16,694 nt of DNA from Acanthamoeba lenticulata (Eukaryota > Discosea > Longamoebia > Acanthamoebidae), in assembly GCA_002179805.1 (NCBI GenBank), contig NAVB01000810.1, positions 1 through 16,694 on the forward strand, given 5' to 3'. This document shows, in pieces, positions 8,801-16,694 of the stretch. The position numbers and the translations under genes are program-made. Numbering within the stretch: the first letter of the stretch is position 1; every line of letters starts with the position of its first letter. The notes under the pieces were generated by a model. That model saw nothing but the letters and a program-made list of their open reading frames with translations. It did no database searches and was not told where the DNA came from.

Positions 8801-9575
8801 ATCGCACCACAAGGTGTGGTGGTAAGAGGGATTGCCCAATGAAAGTAAAAAGAGTAGAATAAAATATAATAATAATAATAAAATGGTGATGAAGAAAAAA
8901 AAAAGAGCGATGATGATGGTGTTGTACCGGCGTAGTAGGCGCTGTGGGAGCGCTCCACCATGCGCTTCCTGCGCTCGGACTGGAGGCCGGAGAGGCCGAT
9001 AGCCATGCCAAAGTACTCCTTGGAGGCGCCCTCGACGTGCTTGTGGAGCTTGCCCCACTGGTAGAGCTTGCCGCCCACGGTGTAGGCCAGGCAGTGGTAG
9101 TAGCCGCACGCGGCGCCGACGACGCGCTCGTGGCGAAGACCCTCCACGCGCACGGGCTTGAGCGCGTTGTTCTTCAGCTCTCCGTTGCCCAGCTGGCCCT
9201 CCTTGGCCCGGCCCCACACGTACACGTCGCCCGTCTCGCCCACCGCCAGCGAGTGCTGCTCGCCACAGGCCACGCTCTTGATGCGCTTGCCCCTGTTGCG
9301 CGTGCGTGCATGTACGTCACCAATTGGTCTCTCCGCCGTGAGCAGCAGCGGCTGGAAGAGGAACACAAAAGAGAGGAAAAGGGATAGAGGAGGTGCTCCG
9401 CGTACCGGAAGCGCTCGAGGAGGATGGGCTCGAGGGCCTCCTTCTGGTCGCGTCCGGCTCCGAGCTCGCCCACTCGTCCAGTGCCCCTGTGCACCCGCCG
9501 GGGAGGGTGGTGAGTGGTGCCCACACACAACACACGACTCCTGTGCAGAGAGACGCACCAGCTAAGTACAGACAT
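5867..9575 (-). CDS. RCC1-repeat protein with two BTB/POZ domains
   Basis: Likely a beta-propeller/BTB adaptor, possibly for a cullin-3 ubiquitin ligase as known for many BTB proteins. Exons on minus: 9575-9559, 9486-9406, 9292-8928, 8792-8562, 8499-8405, 8321-7824, 7741-7687, 7584-7268, 7182-7105, 7017-6762, 6650-6356, 6239-5867; all junctions keep frame with GT-AG sites, giving about 886 residues. RCC1 repeats fill 1-445: SVLSWGTGRVGELGAG, then VACGEQHSLAVGETGDVYVW, AACGYYHCLAY, QVFSWGFNEKCQLGLG, AACGQQHSVLL, VYSFGLGVFGQLGHG, IACGSHHTLALG, VYSWGWGSYGVLGHG. BTB1 (about 455-580) has YADIWFQVDGKTFPAHRAI and an acidic insert (DHDDDDDENGG). BTB2 (about 600-760) has DWSDVVFAV, HVHAHKVLLTARSDYF and VFMAMLEYIYTG. 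The C-terminal 120 residues have a helical LDELRDQL segment and an acidic patch. The order RCC1-BTB-BTB recalls animal IBtk without visible ankyrin repeats; RCBTB proteins have one BTB. The start ATG fits an RCC1 blade strand. Confidence 0.92.
8865..8881. repeat. (TAA)n trinucleotide repeat in RCC1-BTB intron
   Basis: About five and a half units of ATA/TAA on plus within the 135-nt intron between exons 3 and 4 of the RCC1-BTB gene. Together with the neighbouring A10 run (8895-8904) it makes this the most A/T-rich intron of the gene, contrasting with GC-rich exons on both sides. Simple-sequence tract, no function evident. Confidence 0.75.
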
Positions 9576-10124
9576 GATGTTGTAGGTGTATGTGTGTTGT
9601 TGGTGTTGAGGTTAGGTTTGCTCGTGCGGCGTGGCACAGTGCTGGCTTCTTTAGTTTACGGAAAGGCGAGTGCGGTGGGTCGTGGCGCCAGCTAGGGATG
9701 ACGCGAAGTCGTTACGGTGGTCCGGAGCGGGAGAGGAAAGGTGCCGCAGTGGTGATGCGTAGGCCGCGAGAAAATAGATGACGGAACAGGCCCGGTGCCG
9801 ACCCAGACAAGAGGACGAGCGGGGGGGGGGTGGCAGGCTTGTCAAGATTTCCGCGGTTGCCGTAATTTCCGTCTCTGAAAAAAGCCTTTTCACTTCAACG
9901 CGTGGCTCCGCCTTTCCGCAGGAGGGCGCAGATACGGGCGGCGCCCTCTACTGCAGGCCCTTCTCCGCAGTAGAGCCCTTTCCACCAACCAAAGCCTTAG
10001 CGTGCGAGCCCGACCACGTGAGCAACAACCTTCAGTTTTGGTGTCAACAAGCAGATGGAGGCCTCCAAAAAACTGTGAATTGCGAGATCGCGCGCCACTA
10101 CACAATATGTACAACAGCGCCCCT
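9576..10124. promoter_or_regulatory. Gap between Wee1-like stop and RCC1-BTB start
   Basis: These 549 bp must hold the 3' UTR of the kinase gene (upper end) and the promoter of the RCC1-BTB gene (lower end), both on minus. No TATA or AATAAA consensus stands out. There is a G10 run at about 9821-9830 and a structured patch at 9924-9975 described separately. No open frame here resembles a known protein. Confidence 0.4.
9924..9975. other. Strong intergenic inverted repeats
   Basis: CTCTACTGC (9946-9954) and GCAGTAGAG (9967-9975) form a perfect 9-bp stem around a 12-nt loop. Immediately upstream, GGGCGC (9924-9929) and GCGCCC (9941-9946) form a 6-bp stem with an 11-nt loop, sharing one base with the first. 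Symmetric pairing means it could act on either strand. No known RNA family was recognised. Confidence 0.55.
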
Positions 10125-12464
10125 TCACATGCCCGGGCGTGGGGAGGACTCTGCGGAGAGAGGAGAGGGAGATGGCGGAGCCGGAGACGCCGGGATGGGG
10201 GACGACGAGGCCGGGGCAAAGTAGCTCAGGTAGCGCTCCAGCTTGTCCACCACGGGCATGAGACGCTCGCACGCCTGCCAGCCGGCCGATTCCATGACGC
10301 CCCTGCGCCACTCCAGCTCGGCGCGGAGGACGCGCATCTCCTCCTCTAGCTCCAACCGTTTCTTGTGCTCCACGTCCCACTTCATCTGGCCGGAGCACAG
10401 CACTGGCGACTGCAGCAGCTCGTCAGCCGATGGTCGCTTGTCCGCGTCCGCCGCCATCATCAACTGTTTTTTGGAGGAGAAAGGGGATCACGTCAGTCTT
10501 GATAAAGGGAGCGGGTGGGGTCGAGGTGGTGGATTACTTACCTTGAGGAGGTCGACAAAGGGCTTGGAGAAGTCGGAGGAGAGCTGGATGTCGCCCTCGC
10601 GGATGGCGTTCCACTCCTCGCCGCGGGAGGGAAGGGGCTTGCCGAGAGCGAGCTCGTAGACGGAGCAGCCAAGCGAGAAGATGTCGGCCTTGGTGAGCTT
10701 GCGACAGTCGACATCCGAAGCAAACAGGTCGCGCGAGATGTATCGTGAATCGCCCTCAGAGAACTCGGTCGAGTCGGCGAGCGAGATGAGACCCAGGTCG
10801 CCGATCTTGTAGAGGGGCGGGGCTCCGTCCTCAAGCGGGTCGACGTAGATGTTTTCCGGCTTGACGTCGAGATGCACCAACCGCTTCTTGTGGATGTGGC
10901 TCAGGCCCAGTGCCACTTGCCGCAGAATGTCAATCAGCTGCGCTTCTGTGAATCGGACGCCCCTCTTCAGGTGGTCCGCCAGCGAGCCGCCGCTGCAGTA
11001 TTCTGTTGCGCGCGATCACAGGTCAGCCAGAAACTCCTTGGAAGGAATATACCGAACACAAAAACGCACCAGTTTGAATGTAGAGGCGCTCGGCCTCAAC
11101 CCAGGCCGAGTAGTATCGGACGACGTGTGGGTGGGAGCCCAGGGCCGCCAGCGCGTAGACTTCCTTGAGGGTGTTGTGCTTGTCGCCGACGCTGCTGAAG
11201 GCGCGCTTGGCCTGCTTGATGGCGTAGAGCCAGCCGTCCACGCGGTTGCGAGCCTTGAAGACCTTGGAGAAGGAGCCCGTGCCGATCTTCTCAATCTCTT
11301 CAAAGTCGTCCAGATAGCGCGACCCTCGCTCGCTTCGTGACGCTGCAACAGAATTATTATCAGAGAAATGCATACACGCGAGGGGGGGAGGGTTTGAGTA
11401 CCGATGCGCGCAGGAGACGGGCAGGCGCTGGGCGCCGGGCTGAACAGAGCGTTGTTGCCGCGCGGGAGTATTCGTTCCGGCGAAAATGGATTCACCTGTT
11501 GTGATTGTGATGTCAGGACGCGAACACGGGGGTGGCACGCGTGACACGCCTTGGAGCTTTGGGGGGAGGGGCTCCGACGTACATTGCAAGGGAGGTGGAG
11601 AGGAGTGGCGTGGGCCGGGGTGGAGTGGAGATGGCGCGAGAGCGGCTGTGGGCTGCTGGGTGGCGTGAGGTCCGCTGAGGGCATCACTGGCGTGAGCGCG
11701 TCGGTGGACGCTCCGTGCGGCGTCGCCGGAGTGACGGAGATTGCAGGCGCGGCCCTGTGAGATAAAAGGGGGGGAACAGTTCAGGCTTTGCTCAACCCAC
11801 GCACAAGTGCCATCTCTCACCAGCAAAAAGGAAACACATGACGGCTGGAGCCGGAGCGGTACCGCTCGTCGTGCAAGAGCGAGGATAGCGCGTCAGGAAG
11901 GGCCGCACTGCCCGGTACAGCAGCGTCGCTGTCCTCCGAGAAGAGATCGGGCTTGGCTCTTGAGAGTAGCACCGAGGTGACGCCTTCCTTTTCACTAAGT
12001 CCTCGCCTTGCTGCCACGTGGAGAAGCGTGAGCGAGGTGGAAGCAACAAGATCAAGGCGCGATTTGGGGAGGTTACGCATGCGAAGTGGCGGCGCTGGCA
12101 GCTCATGGTCTTCGCCCAGATCCAATCGCAGGCGTTTGGCAGCACTTCCGCCTCCACTCCAACTGCGAGCAGCGGACGTGTGACGTGACGATGATATGGG
12201 AAAATTTGGGGCTCGAAAGCCGCTAGATCCAGCCAAAAGGGAAAGCCGATATGGGGATTTCTCCACGGGAGAAGGTGAAGGAGGAGGCGAAGATGAGCCC
12301 TCGAAAAGCCGTTTTCGTGGGGAGCCATTGTGCCAGGCCCGCATGGGTGACGCTGTGACAGTAGGAGGAAGAGAGTGGCGGGAGGGAGCAGGGCTCAAGA
12401 GAAGTGGACACGGCAGCCCATCATTGTCTCCTTGATCAGTCTGACCGTTAAAAGTCGACGCCAT
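10125..12464 (-). CDS. wee1: Wee1-type CDK-inhibitory protein kinase
   Basis: Wee1 kinases phosphorylate the inhibitory tyrosine of CDK1 and delay mitosis; they act in the nucleus. Exons on minus: 12464-11821, 11754-11583, 11495-11402, 11342-11070, 11002-10542, 10463-10125, giving about 660 residues with all frames kept. The N-terminal 300 residues are disordered with many SP/TP sites, an RxL-like SPRKRLFEG and a Wee-box-like VNPFSPE (273-279). The kinase domain (about 317-565) shows the glycine loop KIGTGSFSKVF, Lys346 in YAIK, the Wee1-like HPHVVRYYSAWVE, EYCSGGSLAD, the catalytic loop HLDVKPEN (Asp440, Asn445), DLG instead of DFG (Asp463), and EGDSRYISRDLF, then PLPSRGEEWNAIREGDI and DADKRPSADELLQSP. 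EGDSR and DLG separate Wee1/Myt1 from other kinases, and the HVVRYYSAW and Wee-box favour Wee1 over Myt1; no membrane segment is seen. The C-terminus has a charged coiled-coil-like helix (KRLELEEEMRVLRAELEWRR). It is divergent from the importin gene. Confidence 0.94.
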
Positions 12465-12771
12465 TTTGTCTTGAATGGGATCGATACTGGGGCGGATTCT
12501 GCCAGACTTGAGGCTGATTCGAACTGATCAGCCGTGAGGCGGACGTAGTTTTGGAATTGATCCAAATGGGGCAAACTGGCTAGTAGCCAGCTGGTTGATG
12601 AGCTGTATGAAGAAAGTCGGTGTGCGGCGACGATGCAAAGAGAAGCGCGCCAACAGCTTGACGGTTCGGCAACCGCCCCTTTTGGCGCCAAAACTGCACT
12701 ACAAGAAATAATTGGTTTTTTTCGGGGCTTTACAAAAAATTCGCTAATTCAAAGCGATTAAATCTCTTGGG
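12465..12771. promoter_or_regulatory. Divergent promoter between wee1-like and importin-9-like genes
   Basis: These 307 bp separate two start codons pointing away from each other, so both core promoters and leaders must fit here. The E2F-type palindrome at 12680-12693 is the main recognisable element. The part near the importin gene is A/T-rich (12705-12765, with TTTACAAAAAATTCGC and GATTAAATC), where the transcription start of that gene probably lies. No perfect TATAAA is present. The compact shared spacing suggests coordinated control. Confidence 0.7.
12680..12693. promoter_or_regulatory. Perfect palindromic E2F/DP-type site
   Basis: TTTTGGCGCCAAAA is a perfect 14-bp palindrome that contains the E2F consensus TTTSSCGC on both strands. 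It is 216 bp from the wee1-like ATG and 79 bp from the importin ATG. E2F/DP factors drive G1/S genes in animals, plants and other eukaryotes. That such a factor binds here is inferred from the motif alone. Confidence 0.65.
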
Positions 12772-15700
12772 ATGGGAGAACAGTTGATGTTTCAATGCCT
12801 TTCGGCTCTTTTGCAGCCAGAGCCACACGTGCGCCGAGCTGCTGAAGAGCAGTTGTTGTCGCTTTCTGCCCAGCCCGGTAGGCTCCGAAGTGCATTTTTC
12901 ATTTTTCATTTTGAATCACGGATCTCACACGTGATACACAGGGTATGGCATTACCTTGTCACGCATCCTCGTGAGTGCCGGTTGTCCGCTTCCTATCCGG
13001 CAGGTAAAACGCGTGCAACTCGCTTCACGCTTCCTTCTCTGCACAGTTCGTCCCTGATCTCACCTCCTCTCGTGCATGCAGATGGCGGGCGTCCTGCTCA
13101 AGCGCTACGTCCAAGTGCACTGGGACACGGCCTACGAGCATTTTGAAGCGCCACAAACCGACCCAAGAGACAAGGTGGGCTCAAGCTACTGACCCTACAC
13201 GCTGCGTCTGTGCTGCACACACACCCTTGCTCGTGCCAACATGTCTTGAACTCCTTTACGGTGCAGGAGGCCATCCGCGCGGCGCTGCCGCAGGGACTTG
13301 CCGATCCCGAGAGCAAGATCCGCACCGCTGCGGTACGCCGCGCTGTTGCCAGCCTGTCGCTGTGTCGCAGTGCGGGGATTCCCACTCTTCAAGGCGTCCC
13401 TCACGTTGTTCTGTCGACATGCGTGCGTGTGTATTGTGCGATGGACACATCAGGGCGTGGCGATCGCCTCCATCGCACACTGGGATTGGCCCCGTGAATG
13501 GCCCGGCCTTATTGAAGAGCTCGGTGGGCCTTCCTCCTCTTCCTCTTCTTCTCACTCTTTCTCTTCTTGATCGTTTGCTCCTCCCTCTGCGCCGCGCGGG
13601 CTTCTCACACTCCGGCCGGGGGGGAGGGGGTTCGGTTGCGTTTGTTGTTCTCTTCAGTCAGGTGTCTGGCGACCGACAACACCAACCTGATGGACGGCGC
13701 CATCAGGTGCCTCGAGATGTTCGCCTCGGGGGACAATATGAGCGACGAGCACCTGCCGGAGCTCATCCCGCGGCTATTCCCGCTCCTCCTCCGTGTCTTC
13801 TCCTCGGTAGGTCGCGCCTCGCTATGCGGGCGATTGCTTGATCTCCCACGACTCATGACCTCGGAACGTGCCCTTGTTGCGTGTGTTCCTTGCAGGAAGG
13901 CTATCCCGAGCGTGTGCGGGCGCGCGCCGGGTCGATCTTCTACGCGTGCCTCGAGTGGGTGGCCATGATCGAGGGCGTCCACCCGGAGACGCTGGCGGCC
14001 ATCATGCCCTACCTGCCGGAGTGGGTGGGCCACTTTGCCCAAATTCTTGCGGCGCCGATGACGTCGGCCGAGGCCGACTACAGCCTCAAGATCGTCGTGC
14101 TCCAGATCCTCACCGTGCTGGTCCTCAAGTTCCCCAAGCAAGTCGGCGCGGCCATCAACAACATCGTGCCCCACGTCTACAACTCTCTTCTCACTGCCCT
14201 CAAGATGTTCGTTCTCCCTCCCCCCCCTCTTTCACCATCACCATTATCGTCATCATGACTGGACTACCAACATGATCATGATGGTCGTCGTGAGGCGCCT
14301 GCCATTTCTTGCGAGCATTTTCGTTTTGTTTTCCTCTCACGGTACCGGGGGGGGGAGGGGCCCGACCCAGGCATGAGGAGTTCGTGATCGAAGGCGAAGG
14401 AATCGAGGTCGCGCAGGATGAAGAGGGCGATGTGCGAGGCCTGGAGATGCTGATCATGCTCCTCCTCGACTTTGTGCGGAGCCTTCTTCTCTCCGTACGT
14501 CTGACCCCCTGCTCCCCCTCTCACGTCTTCTCGCGTCCTCCCTTCATTCACGCCAGCGGCTGACGCGCGCTCGTCTTCCTCCTCTTTATCGTCCTTATGG
14601 TTTATCTTCGCCGTCGTTGCCCATCTGGGTTGATGCTGCGGCCATTTCAGAAGCCGTTCAAGAAGGTCTTCGCCAGTGCGCTGGACTCGCTGTGCCGGGT
14701 CCTCATCAGCTACATGCGGATCACCCACAACCAGGTGCCTCCCCGTTCGCCCAAACAATCCGCTGCCATCGCCCGATCGCGGGATCCCAAGTTGTAGCTT
14801 AAGGAGGCGATCGACGTGGCTGGTGTGCTGGAAAAATAACCAAAAAACTACGCAGGAGGAGTCTTGGCTCGAGGACCCCAACGAGTATGTGGCGGACGAG
14901 GATGACGAGATCCGCTTCAACGCGCGTGCTGCCTGCACGCATCTCCTCCAGGACCTCATGGACCAGTTCGAACGCGTACACGCTCCTCTTCTCTTCCCCC
15001 AAATCACGCGCTCCGCTTTGATGTGCATCACAGATGCTGCCCACGTACGAGCGGCTCACATGAATGATGATGATGATGATGACAACAACAGCCGGCGGCG
15101 CAAGGAATTGCGCGCAGCGTGGGCCTCCTCTTCGCCGAGTCACGCCAGCAGCAGCAGAGCGGCAACCCCTCCTGGTGCGTGCGCGCCTGCAAAGCAGTCC
15201 CCGAATTTCGGGTCCACTCTCGCCGTGTTGACACGTGCGACACAAACACACGCGCGCGCACGCAGGTGGAAGCTGAGGGAAGCCAGCGTGCTGGCCATGG
15301 GCGCCACGGCCGACGCGCTCCTGCAGCTGCCCGGCTCCAGCTTTATCGAGTTTATCGAGAACGTGCTACTCCCCGACATCCAGACCACCGGTACAGCCTC
15401 TTCGTTTGTTTTTTTTTTTTTTGTGTTTTTTCCGTTATTTTTATTCCATTTTTGAAATGCAATTCTTTTTTGCTCTATTTATTATGCTTACGCACGGTTT
15501 GATGTGTGTTGGGCCCATTTGTGAAGCGTCGCCGTTCCTGCGGGGGCGGGCCATGTGGTGCGCAGCGCAGTTCAGCCAGGCCGTGCCGGCCGACAAGTCG
15601 CTGCCCTTCATCCGGGCGGCGGTCGAGGCGCTGCAGGCGCCGCAGGAGCCGCTCCTCGTCAAGATCTGCGCGTGCCGCGCGCTGGCCAGCTACTGCCCGA

Positions 15701-16694
15701 AGCTCGAGGACGCCGGGCTCGTCGCGCAGATGGTGGTCCCCACGGTGCAGGGCCTCGTCGGGCTCCTGGGCCAGACCACGGAGGAGACGCTCCACCTCAC
15801 CCTCGAGACCCTCGAGGTCGTCCTCGCCAAGGCCGGCGACGTACACACCCGCCCTCCACTCCCGCCCTTTGGAAGCTTCCCATTTTTACATCTTTGGGAT
15901 CTCCAAAGGAGGCGAGCGCGTGTCGTTTACCGGCTTATGTGTCGCGTGTATATATGTGTGGTGGCGGTGTACCAACGATGGGGAGCAGACGGTGCGGCCC
16001 TACGTGGAGGCCCTCGCCCAGCAGCTCGTGCGCGTGTGGGACCACCACATCAACGACCCGCTCATCACCTCCGTACGCACATACGCACACGCATGGCCTC
16101 TTTTTTGGTCTCGTTTTTTGATTGTGGGCCAAAGCGCGTTTGGGGGTGAGCGGGAGCGGGTCTCAATCCTGAAACGAAAAACACTAATTAACTCCTTCTT
16201 GAATGGTTAAAGGACGTGCAAGACTGCCTGCGGAAGCTGGTCCACATCCCTGAGTGCGCCGCCATGCTCAAGGTGCCCCCCAAATCCTTCTTTTTGTCCT
16301 TTGCCCCTTTCCCCCATTCACCATTCCTCTGATTCACCCGCCATGATGGTGATGGCGATGCGCGGGATTCTATGTTTTGGGGGGGGGGTCACACACAAAG
16401 GGGGCGCTGCTGCCGTACCTCCTGCGGCTCATCGGGCCGGCGCCTGCCGGGCAGGAGGAGGTCCTCTCCGGCGCCCGCGAGGTGCGCGCCATCCCCTTCC
16501 CCTCCAGTCCCCCTCCCGCGTGATTGGCATTCCAATCATTCCCTCACGAATTGGGGCGTTGGGATGATCCGGTTTGCGCCGGGGGGGGGGACTGCAGGCG
16601 GCGATGGGGCTGCTCGCCACGCTGGTCTACGCGACGCCGGCCATGCAGCCCACCGACCCGCTCCTCCTCCAGTGCGCTCTCATCTCCCTTCCCC
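12772..16694 (+). CDS. IPO9: Importin-9-type karyopherin-beta (3'-partial)
   Basis: HEAT-repeat nuclear import receptor; animal importin-9 carries histones H2A-H2B, actin and other cargo and binds Ran-GTP. Exons: 12772-12877, 12942-13003, 13082-13174, 13267-13332, 13454-13523, 13658-13806, 13896-14206, 14371-14494, 14651-14734, 14856-14975, 15092-15174, 15266-15390, 15527-15840, 15989-16072, 16213-16272, 16401-16481 and 16598 to the window end. All junctions keep frame, giving about 676 residues; the animal protein is near 1,040, so roughly a third is missing. Diagnostic stretches in order: PIRQMAGVLLKRYVQVHW, LPQGLADPESKIRTA, IASIAHWDWPREWPGLIEEL, LKFPKQVGAAINNIVPHVYN, EFVIEGEGIEVAQDEEGDV, LISYMRITHNQEESW, the acidic YVADEDDE, WWKLREASVLAMG, SPFLRGRAMWCAAQF, VKICACRALASYC. 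IAHWDWP..WP and the acidic loop fit importin-9 better than other karyopherins. The donor at 14207 is an atypical GTTCGT. Confidence 0.93.
15065..15082. repeat. (ATG/GAT)6 repeat in importin intron
   Basis: About six perfect GAT units sit just upstream of the 3' splice site (AG 15090-15091) of the intron spanning 14976-15091. The repeat takes the place normally held by a pyrimidine tract. The same intron contains an earlier CAG at 15031-15033 that could compete as an acceptor but would break the reading frame. Confidence 0.7.

Noticed and set aside
8266..9558. 430-codon uninterrupted minus frame
   Set aside because: It reads through three introns of the RCC1-BTB gene; RCC1 motifs line up only when those introns are removed, and the intervening residues (poly-Y/F/S) look like translated intron.
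15031..15058. Possible extra importin exon reading MLPTYERLT after CAG at 15031-15033
   Set aside because: A stop follows immediately and no donor keeps frame with the next exon; the single intron 14976-15091 restores the importin-9 frame.

Overview
This window reads as nuclear DNA of a gene-dense, GC-rich, intron-rich unicellular eukaryote. Introns are short (about 50-200 nt), mostly GT-AG, and carry many C/G homopolymer runs. Third codon positions are strongly GC-biased. The set of families and the style of gene structure suggest an amoebozoan such as Acanthamoeba; that is an inference, since no species-diagnostic sequence such as rRNA is present. Six protein genes were rebuilt exon by exon by requiring reading-frame continuity across splice sites and agreement with family motifs. 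No tRNA, rRNA, CRISPR array or mobile element was recognised.

Layout. (1) 68-614, plus: the C-terminal end of a WASP/SCAR-type Arp2/3 activator (proline-rich, WH2, central and acidic segments), entering from upstream. (2) 698-2811, minus: aquaporin in about ten exons, tail-to-tail with gene 1; its first NPA box lies in a 13-14 nt micro-exon with conflicting splice options. (3) 3090-4815, minus: MEF2-like MADS-box transcription factor in three exons. (4) 4816-5866: about 1 kb without a gene, holding the likely MADS promoter and two perfect small hairpins. (5) 5867-9575, minus: RCC1-repeat protein with two BTB domains in twelve exons. (6) 9576-10124: gap with a strong inverted repeat. (7) 10125-12464, minus: Wee1-type kinase in six exons. 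(8) 12465-12771: 307-bp divergent promoter with a perfect 14-bp E2F-type palindrome. (9) 12772-16694, plus: importin-9-type karyopherin, seventeen exons visible, running off the right edge.

The genes are mostly independent housekeeping and regulatory loci. The one clear joint unit is the Wee1/importin-9 head-to-head pair sharing a promoter. Wee1 restrains CDK at mitotic entry, and importin-9 in animals carries histones H2A-H2B and actin into the nucleus, so a shared E2F-type site would make sense for cell-cycle-timed expression. I saw no defence island or other evidently new multi-gene system. The most notable points are the palindromic E2F site, the aquaporin micro-exon, the MADS-box intron position and the structured intergenic repeats.
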